Below, piece after piece: positions 33,901 through 45,848 of a stretch of 64,000 bases of DNA (within the stretch, counting starts at the first letter, position 1; each line of letters opens with the position of its first letter). The position numbers and the translations under genes were made by a program. The notes beneath the pieces were generated by a model, which did not search any database, had not been told where the DNA came from, and saw only the letters and a program-made list of their open reading frames with translations. This DNA comes from Anagrus nilaparvatae. Lineage: Eukaryota > Arthropoda > Insecta > Hymenoptera > Mymaridae. The stretch covers positions 124,001-188,000 of the forward strand of contig JAKSXM010000107.1 of NCBI GenBank assembly GCA_022575985.1. The letters run 5' to 3'.

Positions 33901-36900
33901 TTCCTACTTCCAGGTGCATCAATTAAAGAATTTTATTTTCAAATTTTTTATTTCAACAAGTTTTTGATGGTTCACCATAAAAGTCCACTCAAATACTATG
34001 AAACAAAGGAGATTCTTATTGAGGGTTTGTCACTCATACCTATGAATGAATTTTCAAAAAATTTTATTATGTCATAAGGTTAAACTTTTTCCATGTAGCA
34101 AAGATTTAAGTCATGAAATAATATTGAATTTGATTTATGTTGAGAAAAAAAATTTTTTAAACCTTTTAATAACTTTTCTGCAGTAGTAAATTGAATAGAA
34201 AAAAAATCCAATAAATTATGTATTATTTTGTCTAGGTTGATGTTACACTTACATTAAGACTGTTTAATTTATTGAATTGACTAGAATAAAAAAGCCATCC
34301 TCTAGCCACAAGAGGAATTCTGCTTGCTGCAAGCAAATAAGTTTTTGAATGCTTACAGAAACAGCGTTTTAAATGGTCAGTTGAAAAAGGCCTTTACTCT
34401 ATCCCCCGTTGATCTCAGATTAAGAAGCGTTTTTATTTTTCGTTATTTTTCCATGAATTCAGTTGATTTTTCAATAAAAAAGCCTTTTTGAGTAATTATT
34501 GGTGAAAAATATTTTCTCATTGTTCTCTAGAAGAAATTAATAGATTACGAAAATTTACAGGTATTCTAAATGGATAATTGACCGTAGAGGAAAATACTGG
34601 TAATATGATAATATGATACTTCGGGTAATAAATATTAATTATAAAGTAATATAAAATACATCTATTAATTTAAAAATCTTAGTTTATAATTTTAATATTA
34701 TTTTTATTCCAATTTCCAGTGAAATGTTATCTTGAAAAGTCCGTATACTAGACAAAAATGATATTAAAATCATCTAATATTTTTAATCAACCGAAAAATT
34801 ATCTTTACTCATAAATTTAAAAATTTTACGATTCAATATTACAAAATTCATTGTTATGGTTAAGTTTTTTGAAAATTGACAAGGTTTTAGAAAGCTTTGG
34901 AAAAAGTTTTTAGTAAAAAAATCCTATCCTAAAAAAGACATTGCTAATTGCAACAAAGTCATTCTGATTGGTTCTGAAAATAATGTAAAGAAACATAATA
35001 TAATAAAAATTTTAAGGTTATTGGTGAATTAAATCTAAGTGTAAACTTAATTAGTTTATTATATTAAATTTTTGCAATTTATCCTAAATTCTAACTCTGA
35101 ATAATCATAAATTTTTTGTTTTCATAAATTACAATAACTCATATCATCAATCTTTGCGCGAAGCTCAATTGTAAATTATAAGATATTTTATTATATTTGA
35201 ACTTAATTGAAAATCTACAGTCTAATAAAAAAAAATTATTCCTCGCAATTTGACTGTTTGATTGATTTGAATATTTCTTATTTTAGTGAAAAGGCAATAA
35301 AAAAACAGCTTGAAAAAACCTAAAAATAACCTTTCATGTTATAATTAACAATTTTTTTTGTTGAGATTAGGTTTATGAGCTCAAGTATTTTTCTCTACGG
35401 TCAATAGCCTCTTATATTTTTCGTTATGCTGATTTTTATGCAGTAGCAAAAAGTAATTTTTTACTCTTCTATTATTTTTTTTATCAGAGTGAAAATTTTC
35501 CCGTTTCCTCTTCTGGCTAGAGTTAAAATTTATTTAATTATTTTTTTCATTGGGAAAAATTAGCCTTTCTTATATGAAAGCAAAAAGAGAAGTTTGTAGT
35601 AAAAGAGGTAAAAATAATCTGAACTTGATTGATTAATTATTTTCCTTTTTTTAATTTTAATTTTTTTTCCCAATTTCCAAATAAAAAGACTGCTTACCAT
35701 ATTTAGTTGTAATTAATTTGTAAATAATTTCCTTAATAATAAAATAAATGTGAATTATTTTGAAATTAAATTTTTAATGCGTATATTATCTTATTATTTT
35801 GGACTTATGTTAATATTCTGCAAGTTTTTATTCAATTTTAACTTAGTTAGAATAAAAAAACCATCCTCTAGCTACAAGATTTTGTCAGTCTATGATCACC
35901 TGTTAACAGTTACATCTGCAAGATGGAATTTATATCTATTTTTGTTTTTTCGCTAAAATGGTCCAAGTTCTTAAGCTTTTTTTCAAACTAGACAGTCTAT
36001 TCCGAACAAGCTTTCCTTAAAATCAAGAGAATTTTGAGTAGTTGGCTTGACTATTTTTAGAGAAGCTTGCTAAGTACCGTAACCAGGCATGCTTATTGCA
36101 GATTTAAAATACCTGAAAAAATTAAAAGCTTCGATAAAATTCTAGATTTTTTAGCTCCCAAAGCTTTTACACAAGATTCCAGCTTCAAAAAAATAAAAAA
36201 ACAAAAAAACAATTTTATCCTTTTAACGTAGAATTACCAACTGAATTATAAATTTATGTGAAATTTAGTTGATTTATTGCTAATAACATTTGTGACTTTA
36301 TATTGATTCATTCCCTTGGGAAAAGAAATAGTTTTTACATTTGACTCTTCTATCACCATTTTTTCATAAAATGACTGTCATATCTCGAAAAGGAAAGAGT
36401 AAAAGATTTTTGAAAAAACTTGAAACTTTGAGACCTATAAAACCTGTTAAGTAAAAAATTCTAATTAACCTATGGGGCCACTAGGAAGGTTTTGGCAAAC
36501 GACTTAGAAAAAGCTGAAAAAAAGCTTATTTCATCCGGACAGGAAGAAAGCTTGCTAAACAGTAAACGAGCTGCTAATAGATCTAAAAGAAGAGAAGTAG
36601 CGCTTTTGGTTTAAAGTTTAGAAAAATTGTATGGAAAAGAAATTAATTTTATCTAAAAGACAATTAATTTTCTTTCTTAGATAAAATATTATTTAACTCC
36701 TAATGCAAGTCTATATAAAAAGTTAATGAAAAAAATATTGCCAAGCTACTTTTTCATTTTAATTAAAGTAGTAAAGTACTAATTTCTAGCGATATCTCGC
36801 ATCTGATATTTGATTTTTTGGAAATTTTTGATTTTTTTCGTCAAAAAGTACTAAAAGGACCAATATTATTTCTTTTATTGGAGGTATAGTAGCTAATTAT

Positions 36901-39900
36901 TTTTAAAAAATAGCATTATTTGATTTCTTTTTGTATAGTCAAGGCGCCAGCAATGTTAAATGCTTCCAAAAATTTTATCAGCACGAGAATGGATCCACCT
37001 CAGTGAAACGTATATATTTTTCATCATTGAAACCGATTTTGAAGGCTTCATTCATTTTCCGATGGCCAGTTTTGAGTAATGAACGCTATATCACAAAAAA
37101 TAGGCAAAAATTAGCGAGATAGGTAAAATTTTGAAAAGAATTGCTAATTGAGCCTATTTTTGATACCGCAGTTAGGTTTTCGGGGTCGCTGATTTCAATT
37201 TTCAAGATGGATTTTTAAAAATCAAAATGGTGAACTCAAAATGACTTATTTCTAACCTCAGAAACGGCGATTTATGCTATTTTAAGCATATATTTACGTT
37301 GTCTGGTAAGTTTTTTGGACCAGTAATCATGATTCTATAAGGTCGTATTTTTAATTATCAAAATAGCGGTCTAAAAATGGTGGATTTATAACCTCAAAAT
37401 AGGCAATAAATGCTATTTTAAGCATTTTCACGTGTTGTATTATAAGTTTTTGGTGTCGTTGAAGACGATCCTGAGGTCAGATTTTTAGTTATTAGATAAT
37501 TAAAAATATGACCTCAGAACCATCATAACTAATCCAAAAAACTTAGAAGAAAACGTATTTATGCAGCATAAACAGCATAAAACGCCAATCCTGAGGTTAA
37601 AAGTACGTCATTTTGAGCTTGCTATTTTAATTTTTAAAAATCTATCTTCAAAATCGTGATCAGCGACCTCCAAAACCTTACTGCGATAACAAAAATAGGC
37701 TCAATTAGCAATTTTTTTTAGGAATTTACCTATCTTGCTAATTTTTTGCCAATTTTTCATGATGCGTTGAGCACTCAAGCATTGATTACTCAAGACTGGC
37801 CATCCAAAAGTGGATGAAACCTTGAAAATCGGTTCCAGTGTCCAAAAATACATACTAAATTAAATTTTTGTATGCATTTAACTGTGCTGGCGCCTTGACT
37901 AGTATCGACTATGACTAATTTTTTTTTAATGGAAAAGTAACAGTTTAATCAGTATCATATTATTTACTCAGCATTTACTCCATTTTAAAAAATTTTTCGG
38001 ATTAAAAAGTAAAAAAAGACTATTAATTAATAGTACCGAATTTCTAGCTTTAAGAAATTCATTATCAATAATTACTCAATTTCACCGATTTTACTTGAAA
38101 AAAAAAGTGGAAATTTTATCAGGTAAAAACTAAAAGAACGGCATTATTTTTTTTCCATACTCGAGAATTTGAGTTTTAATTCTGCGTCAATTTATTTCCG
38201 ACTGCTAACCCACGTAAAGAGATTAAGCTTAATTATGGGTAAGGTTAGGTTAAGTAACCTAAAAAAGCTTAATAAAAATAAAAGGTTATTTGGAAGATAT
38301 TAAAATATATATTTTTGCTTAAGTAAGCTTACGAAATACTCAAAATTAAGCTTAATCTTTTTACGTGAGAATACATAAAAAGGTTTAAATTTTTGCCATA
38401 ATTATTTAGTGGTTTTTTTTTTATGTAATACATAATTTTTTCCATGGTAGTGTTCATAACGAGAATTATATAAAGGAAAAGATTTTGTAATTGCTTAAGG
38501 ACCAAAAATTTTTCCAAAAGTTTCTTTTTTTAACAAAAACCAACCGGTAAATCAGTTGCATTAAATTTTTGTTCATAGCTCCCCGCTCTTTTTAATTAAT
38601 TTATTTAATCATCAAAATTAAGAATGAAAATGAGAGAAAACCGTTGAGGCGCTCACTAAACATCTCGGTATAACCATTATTTGCGTGATTATTTTTAAAT
38701 TATTCAGATTTGTTAATTGTTAGAAAAATTTTATGCAGCGGATTTGGTCCAAGTTGCTTTTACTTAGAATATTCAAATGGCGGATGTTTATGCTTATTTA
38801 TTTGGGTAATCTAGCACTAGATTTTAGACTATAGCTTGAATTTCTGCTGACTTAACTGAAAACTATTTAAAAAAATCTGATATACGTATACCATAAGGCA
38901 GCTATTGTAATCAAAAGGTATTATCTCGGGTATTATTCAAAATATAATTTTATTTTTAATTTTCATTGTCTAAAAGAAGCCAAAGTAATGTTATTTAAAC
39001 GGAGTTAGTATGACAGAAAACTATAGAATACTAGAGAATGGAAAACAGAAGGCGTATTTGAATAAATGGAGGGTATCTTGGGTGTTTTTTTAAAAATGTT
39101 ACTGTAGATTGTAATTTGGCGAGCCGAACAGAGATTATAAATACAGAAAATATTTTTTAGTGTAATTAATATTATTAATAGTACATTTTTAACCAAGGGA
39201 GCAAAAAAACAATGGCCCAGAACGCACCTAAATTAATATCCGAGGTAAAGCCGTGGTCAAAATATAATTATTCCTGACAACGGATCAAAAACACTTTTTT
39301 CATATTAATATTGTGTATTACAAACGTAAATGAACTCCGAAAACTATATTTAGTCGGATCTGGCTGGAAAATAAATAAATTTTGACTTTACTACAAATTT
39401 TAATAAATTTTACTCGTATTAAAATTATTAAACGGTAGTAATATTGTCTTTATTATTGGTTCCTCATAGAAGAACCATTGTGATAGGTGAAATTTTGATT
39501 TTCGATTTTTTAGCATATAAGCACGTTTTGAGACCCCAGGAAGCTAAAGAGCCGGTTTTTAAAAAAAGTCGTGTGTGTGTGTGTGTATGTCTGTATGTAT
39601 ATGTATGTGAGTAACCGGCGATATTTCACAACCATTGTGGTATTAAAACCTAATTTTTTTTTCAACAATTTTTTGATCCAAAAATCTCAAACTACTTTTT
39701 TTTTTAATTTAGATGTAATACTTCATTTCATTCCATGAAAGTACTTATATTTGAAATAATAATTTTTACTCGATATCTCGAATCTGATTAATTTTTTGAA
39801 AGTTTTTTTCCAAAATTTTTTTCACCAAAAAATACAAAAAATACCAAATTTTTTTTTCTGTTTGAACGTAGTCCCTAATTTATTTCTATGAGAATACTAG

Positions 39901-42900
39901 TTTTAGAAAGTTCGTTTATAATAATTTTTTGGATCTGATACCGAATTTTTTCAAAATTTTTTTCTCAAAATTAAAAAAAAAAAAACAATAAAAAAAACTG
40001 CAATATCTTTTGTTTTTTTTATGTATTTTATGTAATATACCTACGGAAGCCGTATAGTATCATGGAGAATTAGAGAGAGAGTGAGTAAATAGTCGAGAGA
40101 CTTGTTGAAAGATTTGTTGGGCGAATTGTAATACATTAAAAAATGAACTTTCTACGTTACCGGAAGGTTTTTGAGGTCAAGGAAAATGAATTTTAAAAGA
40201 AAATTTTCATTTTTTCACCCTAAAATATTTTCCGATTTTTCAAGATGGCGGACATAAAAAAATATGAAACTGAAAATTGTACGTTATTGATGGGTTTTTG
40301 AAGTTGAAAAAAACGAATTTTAAAAGGAAAATTTTCTGCCATCTTGAAAACTCGGAAAATATTTTAGGTTGAAAATTTGAAAATTTTCCCTCTAAAATTC
40401 ATTTTAATATTTTTTATGACCGCCATCTTGAAAAATTGGAAAATATTTTAGGGTGAAAAATTGAAAATTTCCTTCTAAAATTCATTTTTCTCGACCTCAA
40501 AAACCCCGCGATAGAATATGAAAGAATGTTTATTTTAATATTTTTTTTTGTCCGCCATCTTGAAAACTCTGAAAATATTTGAGGGTGAAAAATTGAAAAT
40601 TTTTCTTCTAAAATTTGTTTTTCTCGACCTCAAAAACCCCGCGGTTACGTAGAATGTTCATTTTAATATTTTTTATGTACACCATCTTGAAAAATCGGAA
40701 AATATTTCTGGGTGAAAAATTGAAAATTTTCTCTTTGAAATTCATTTTCCTTGACCTCAAAAACTTTCCGGTAACGTAGAAAGTTCATTTTCTAATGTAT
40801 TACAACTCGCCCAACAAGTCTCTCAACAAGTCTCTTGACTATTTACCCACCCTCTTTCTAATTCTCCATGATACTATGCGCATGCGGTTTCCGTAAATAC
40901 CTCATTTAATTCTATGAAAGTAGTAATATCTGAAAATATGGTTTTTACTTTGTTTTTACTCGATATCTCAATTCGGATACTTAATTTTTCGAAAATTTTT
41001 TTGTTAATTTTTTGTAATTTTTTTTTCAAAATTTTTTACATAAAAAAATTAAAATAATAGCAATATTTTTTTTGGACGTAATACTTAATTTTTTTCTATG
41101 TAAGTAGTAATATCTATAATTATCGTTTTTACTAGGTAAAATAAACCATTAAGAATATTTTGTTATTGTTAATGAGGAACCATAGTGCCAATTACTTGGC
41201 AGCATTTTTTTTACTCTGATGTAAGTAAATTAAAATAAACATAATTTTTGCACTCAAGATGAAGAACAACTACTCGCGGTGCTTTCATTAATTGATAATG
41301 GAACAAAATATAATAAAAAATACAAAGTGTGAAATAATGAGCATTTTTTTTTGCCTATTATATATATTTTTTATACAAAAAACGCGATTTTTCGAACAAA
41401 AAAAAGATGACAAAGCTTTTGATGAATGGTATTTTGGATATAAAATTTATTTTGTATATTATTAAAGAATTAATCTGATGTAAATCACTTTAGTTGCTAA
41501 ATTTATTTAACTTATTATTATTGGAAAAAAAATATATTGAAGGATAAAATTGCATCTTGGAAAAATGTATTTTTCTTCGAAACTTTAACAAAAAGTTAAA
41601 TTCAAATCTCTTCACTTTCTTTCAAAAAGTCATCATTTTTTTTTTGGTATAGTGCGATAACCGGTAGTCGATAGTCGATACTTTTCTATTGCGAAAAAAC
41701 TATATGAATATATATTGAAAAATATCGCGGCTATCGATGCGATTACTATAGAATACGCCCATCTCTATTTCCTATCGCCAATTTACTTTTTTTTTAATTT
41801 TTAAGAATTTGGCGATGATTAATCGAACCAAGAAATCAATTTTTTGATTTATATAACTTAAGACTGCTAGGTGCTCTTTTTTTATTAAGCCTAACGTGTA
41901 GTATTTAGTTAAACGATTTATTCAAATCATTATATGAAATATTAATTTTTTTTAAATTTTAATTTACGAGAAATTAAATTTTTAATTTATAGAAAGATGT
42001 TAGATTGAACTGCTAATCTAAAAAAAAGATTAAAATTTAAATATTATATTTTAAATTATATTTTAATATTAAAATTATATTTTAAATATTAAAATTAAAA
42101 TTTTTTAAAAATTAATATTTCATATAATGATTTAGTCTTAAGTTATATAAATCAAAAAATTGATTTCTTGGTTCGATTAATCATCGCTAAATTCTTAAAA
42201 ATTAATTTCATCTAAAAAAACGAACGTTAAATTCTTTAAATAATAATTACTTTTTTTTTTGTTGAAAAATATTGCTGATTGAGACGTACAACTCTTTACT
42301 TGAGACAATTTGGAAATAATACAAGAGTTTTCGAAGTCGCTGAACACGATTCTGAAATGAAATCTTTTATCTGCTCAATAAAAGCTTATAGCTTGAAAAA
42401 GAGGTTTAGGCCGGTCTTAGGGCAAAGATAAAGTTAAGAAAACGGCATTTCAGACGTATTTACGCGAGAAATATACGTTGAACGTCGACTCTCTCGTGAA
42501 CTACGGGAAAAAAGGACTTTTTTTTTTATTTATATTTTGTCGTTTTTGTTATTTAAATCCCTTAAAAAAATAAACAAATTGCACCAAGAGTTTTAGAAAT
42601 ATTTGAAGGTACTTTCGTAGAAGTTTCAAAGTCGCGCGGTAAATTATAAAAGCGCTAGGGCCAAAAACGCGTTTGTATTAATATCTTAGCATCTATTGGC
42701 TGGATTTAATTTTTTAATTTTTTTTAATGAGCCCGACAACAATGTCTCTTAGCCCTACAAATTTTATTTATTTCCGACTTTTTTCAGCCGAGATATTTTA
42801 TTTTGCAACTAAGCAAAATTCTTTGGACTGCTGTATCGCGCAAACCAGATTTTGAAAATTATTTATTTTTTCAAATCTTTTAGATTTTAGGTCAAACTAT

Positions 42901-45848
42901 TTATTAAGACCAAGTTTTTTAATTTATGTAATGTACTTTGTGACTTACAAAGGCTTGTAATTTTGGGTTCATTTGTTAATAACTAAAAAAATATAAATTA
43001 TCTTTAGCTCCAAATCGGCCCATTTATTCTTCGATACTTAAATTATTATTTGAGAGAATTTGAAACGCTTTGGCTCATTTTCTTTCTCACAATTTAAAAG
43101 TCAATTAAATAGATTAATTTGTTTATAACTATTGTTTAAATAACAATTTCAAAAATCGGTTTGGAAGGCTTTTTTAAGCTCTTTGTGAGGTACCAGCCTC
43201 TACAATTTTATTAATTTTTCTTAAAAAATAAAGTTTTTACAAGTAAAAAACCATAAAAATACACGTTTTAGCACAAACAATTAATTGTTTACTAAATTGC
43301 TCAACTTTTTTTTTGGCACAAACTATAACACATTGTTCTAAAATATATTTTGTGCAAAATAAATCAAAAATCAGACTCTTGTCTGAAATGCCGCTCTAAA
43401 TTGCCCTACGACTGGCCTAGTTAGAAATCCATAATTTTAAGTCCAGCATTTCTTAATTGATTAAATGACTCATAAAATTGCTGCTAATTGTACAAATTCT
43501 TTACTAGATTTTATGATTTATTCTTCGGTAAACAAGCATATAGTCGGAGCAAAACTTTTTTTTTTAAAGTAATTAAGGATTAAAATTGAAATAATCTTTT
43601 CAAAGTAGGAAAAGAAAGAAGCTTTTGAAATTGATTTGAGAATTTAAATTCGGAAAGAAAGTAGGGTTAATAAATTTATAGAAAACCTGGCGTTTTTCCT
43701 ATGTCAAGGAAAAATTTAATAGATTTTAGGAGTACAGGAGTCCTACTGTCCCATTGGATTATCACATTCCTGACTTTTTATGCACTTTTTTGTCAAAGTT
43801 TTTACGCATAAATTAGCTAATTTCCGATAATTGCCAAGCGAGGACATTTCCCAGGCTTGAGAAACGAGTTGCGAGTTGCGAGTTACGTTAATTAAGTTAG
43901 CACGAGAAAAAAATAAAAATAAAAATAAAAATGAAATATTTTTGTTTGCAGAACAAATGGCGACAAAAGAGAGGAGCGCATAAAAAGGCCTATGAATGCT
44001 TTCATGGTATGGGCTCAAGCGGCCAGGAGACAACTGGCTGATCAGCACCCGCAGCTGCACAACGCCGAATTATCAAAGACACTTGGAAAACTCTGGAGGT
44101 TAATTTTTTTAATGTTTTAAATATTTTATTCAATGAAATAAAGAATCTCGGCTGAAACTAATTATAGACAGCGAAGCAAATAATTTATAAAACGTTGGAT
44201 TTTTGACGAAAACAAACATAAAAAGAATAAAAAATTTAATCTCTTTTTGCTTTTGATAAAAAAGTCAAAAAGGGGGAATGAAATTTCGTTGAAAAAACAT
44301 AAAGCATGCCGAGGCCTTTAATTAAATAAAAAATTTTTCTGCTGAGAATCGATTAAAATCTTTTCGACAAAAAGTCAAGTGCTTAGGACGAAATGATTGA
44401 CAAAGTGAGACTGTAAAAATAATAAATGCAAATCACTCGTGACAAATTCTCCGAGTTCTCAAAAAACATGTCTCGACGAAGCGAATCTGGTTAATGTAAG
44501 TTGTAACCTAAGAGAAAATCCAAAAATCCAGCCAGCTGCGAGCAGAAGCGATACCTGAATTCACGCGGGAGATAACGCAACGGAAATTGATAAAAAAATA
44601 CTAAAAAATAAAAAAGGTATAGACCGGAAGAAATTTGCTCGACCTTTAGCAGGCATGTGCAGATTCTGTTTCACACGCGACCAAGATGAGTCAAATAAAT
44701 CCTTGAGAGCGAGAAAAAAATTTGTGCCTTACCATGCCTTACGTAACGCATCCGACTTGTTTTTTGAAATTTATAACTTGTATTATTTTTATATAAGAGG
44801 AAGAAGAAAAGAGCGCTAATTAGAGAAACTTATCAACGGAAACTCGAAATTATTTTAATAACGTTTCCGTGAATTCAAGAAAGATTAAAGAAAGATTAAA
44901 GAAAGAATATCATTTATATAATTTATAATATTTACAAATTTATCGAGATTCAATAAAAATTAATTAGTGATATTTTTCTCCTCAGGGATCTTTCCGATAG
45001 AGAGAAAAAGCCATTTATAGAAGAAGCTGACAGACTTCGAGTGATTCATAAAAAAAAGTACCCCGACTACAAATACCAGCCGCGTCGCAAGAAGCAAGGA
45101 AGCTCCAACTGCCGAGAGCACTCGTTCCAAGATTCTAATTCCAAGAGCCAAAGCAACGTTAGTTTTAACATTTCAAGAAGCTTCAAACAAGAAGATTCGC
45201 CCGTCCAGACTGTCGTTAGCTCATCTCCGGGAAACGAGCCGCAAGGACTGTCCCCGCCAACGCCCCCTACGACACCCAGAGGACAACATTATGCTAATCA
45301 GGTACTCCTCCTTACGTTTTGGGCTTAGGTCATTGCAATTGACAACATAACAATTTTCGGATATTTTTTTCTTTAGATTCAAAACAATCGTTCGGTGCCG
45401 TCTGGATCGTATCATCAAGACTGGAATCAACAACAATTGCAGTACATGCAATTCAGTGATAGCTTGTCTTTGGACGAAGAGCCAATCGTAAATATCGGCC
45501 AAATAGGTTTTAGCCTGCCCTTGAGTCTCAACGAGTGCGAAATAGAAAGCAGCGAATTAGATCGGTATCTCCCTCAAAATCCTGCGGTATGTTCCGAAGC
45601 AGCTCAGCCAGGGCACTGGCTGCTCAACAGGTAAAACAAGAAAAAATAAGTAAATAAGTTGGGTAGAAATTATAGACCGGAAATTTAAAAATTTTAGGTT
45701 CGAGGAAGGAATAGAAAGAGAAATGAAGCGCCATGGGAACGAGACGATCTGGGAAGAAAGGGCCCAATATCACGATCTTCAGCCTTTGAATGGCTACGCA
45801 AATTATTCAGCGAATCATCAGATTCCAGCATATCGCTATAACAATTAA
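30807..45848 (+). CDS. SoxE: SoxE-group HMG-box transcription factor, copy B (5 exons, 351 aa)
   Basis: Second SoxE transcription factor, divergent from copy A. Exons 30807-30994, 43952-44098, 44986-45301, 45377-45630 and 45698-45848 join to 1056 nt in one frame, all with GT/AG. The N-terminus carries 12 consecutive Asn (residues 19-30), then the dimerisation segment [16 protein letters not shown] (about 44-59). The HMG box is at about 72-148: [49 protein letters not shown] and YKYQPRRKK. After it come a PTPPTTP stretch and SELDRYLPQ at 276-284. The last resembles the conserved EFDQYLP block of vertebrate SoxE proteins, which strengthens the group call. An in-frame TAG at 30768 and no earlier ATG fix the start. 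Intron 1 is 13 kb; the last two are 75 and 67 bp. Confidence 0.94.
31815..32782. mobile_element. Foldback element in SoxE-B intron 1
   Basis: GCCGTCAGAAATAAT and AGAAGCTTTTTCTC at 31818-31876 pair with GAGAAAAAGCTT and ATTATTTCTGACGGC at 32716-32770. Further in, GCATTTTGGGCAATTTGGA at 32050 pairs with TCCAAATAGCCCAAAATCC near 32620. The arms are more diverged than in the other foldbacks. Confidence 0.65.
32783..36935. other. SoxE-B intron 1, mostly featureless
   Basis: Apart from 34576-35406 and short direct repeats I see no genes, only A/T-rich sequence with short chance ORFs. Confidence 0.4.
34576..35406. repeat. Inverted-repeat element in SoxE-B intron 1
   Basis: ATTGACCGTAGAGGAAAATA at 34576 is matched by GTATTTTTCTCTACGGTCAA at 35386. 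The interior is AT-rich. A separate short direct repeat (AGAATAAAAAA.CCATCCTC) flanks the region at 34283 and 35849. Confidence 0.5.
36936..37901. mobile_element. Near-complete hairpin foldback with TAGTCAAGGCGCCAGCA ends
   Basis: The terminal 17 bp (TAGTCAAGGCGCCAGCA) are perfectly inverted at the two ends, and GTA abuts both, a possible 3-bp target duplication. Pairing continues through GATGGCCAGT.TTGAGTAA, AATTGAGCCTATTTTTG and GAACTCAAAATGAC blocks towards a centre near 37420. Three variants of a GGTCGCTGA-like segment occur per arm. Confidence 0.87.
39202..39260 (+). repeat. Short dispersed repeat, ATGGCCCAGA.CGCAC
   Basis: AATGGCCCAGAACGCACCTA with ATCCGAGGTA also occurs at 47605-47650 (GATGGCCCAGATCGCACGTA, ATCCGAGGATAG). 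Confidence 0.45.
39458..41205 (-). mobile_element. Second copy of the GGTTCCTC repeat, interrupted by a nested foldback
   Basis: It is the reverse orientation of the 13387-16140 family: GGTTCCTCATAGAAGAACC at the left, the GT microsatellite at 39567, TACTCGATATCTCGAATC, then AATGAGGAACCATAGTGCCA at the right. 40040-40900 is inserted within it. Confidence 0.8.
40040..40900. mobile_element. Foldback with ATGGCGG units, nested in the GGTTCCTC repeat
   Basis: TACGGAAGCCGTATAGTATC, ATGGAGAATTAGA, TTGTTGGGCGA and AATGAACTTTCTACGTTACC are repeated in inverse at 40760-40900. TTTTTCAAGATGGCGGACAT is at 40237; the inverse motif (GCCATCTTGAAAA) is at about 40333, 40424, 40554 and 40681. It shares unit structure with 3331-4558. 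Confidence 0.85.
41650..41770. repeat. Degenerate copy of the CGATAG-rich end of the 2.5-kb foldback
   Basis: GTAGTCGATAGTCGATACTT, a GCGGCTATCGATGCGAT block and ACGCCCATC match the terminus of 18819-21299. Confidence 0.6.
41795..42206. mobile_element. 412-bp palindromic element
   Basis: GGCGATGATTAATCGAACCA and AGAAATCAATTTTTTGATTT then ATATAACTTAAGACT at the left are matched almost perfectly in inverse at 42130-42206. The centre is pure A/T near 42060. Confidence 0.85.
42395..43425. repeat. Possible diverged foldback element
   Basis: TTAGGCCGGTCTTAGGGCAA and CGGCATTTCAGAC pair with GTCTGAAATGCCG and TTGCCCTACGACTGGCCTAG at 43380-43420. Inner pairing is weak by eye. It lies in SoxE-B intron 1. 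Confidence 0.45.
43952..44098 (+). CDS. SoxE: SoxE-B exon 2: first two thirds of the HMG box
   Basis: Acceptor TTTGCAG/AACAAATG, donor CTGGAG/GTTAAT. It encodes [20 protein letters not shown] and on through [12 protein letters not shown]. The 13-kb intron before it holds several foldback elements. Confidence 0.95.
44986..45301 (+). CDS. SoxE: SoxE-B exon 3: end of HMG box, Ser/Pro linker
   Basis: Acceptor CTCCTCAG/GGATC, donor AATCAG/GTACTC. It encodes [18 protein letters not shown], then [12 protein letters not shown] without interruption, then a Ser/Asn-rich linker with [17 protein letters not shown]. Confidence 0.94.
45377..45630 (+). CDS. SoxE: SoxE-B exon 4: Gln-rich region and SELDRYLPQ block
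   Basis: Acceptor CTTTAG/ATTCAA, donor CAACAG/GTAAAA. It encodes a Gln-rich stretch ([12 protein letters not shown]), then acidic and hydrophobic sequence ending in [12 protein letters not shown]. Confidence 0.92.
45698..45848 (+). CDS. SoxE: SoxE-B exon 5: C-terminus and stop
   Basis: Acceptor ATTTTAG/GTTCGA completes an Arg codon. It encodes [20 protein letters not shown], then a Tyr/Asn-rich tail ending YRYNN and a TAA at 45846-45848. Confidence 0.9.

Noticed and set aside
43743..44060. 105-codon minus-strand ORF over SoxE-B exon 2
   Set aside because: Antisense shadow of the HMG-box exon.
45221..45502. 93-codon minus-strand ORF over SoxE-B exons 3-4
   Set aside because: Antisense shadow crossing a spliced 75-bp intron.
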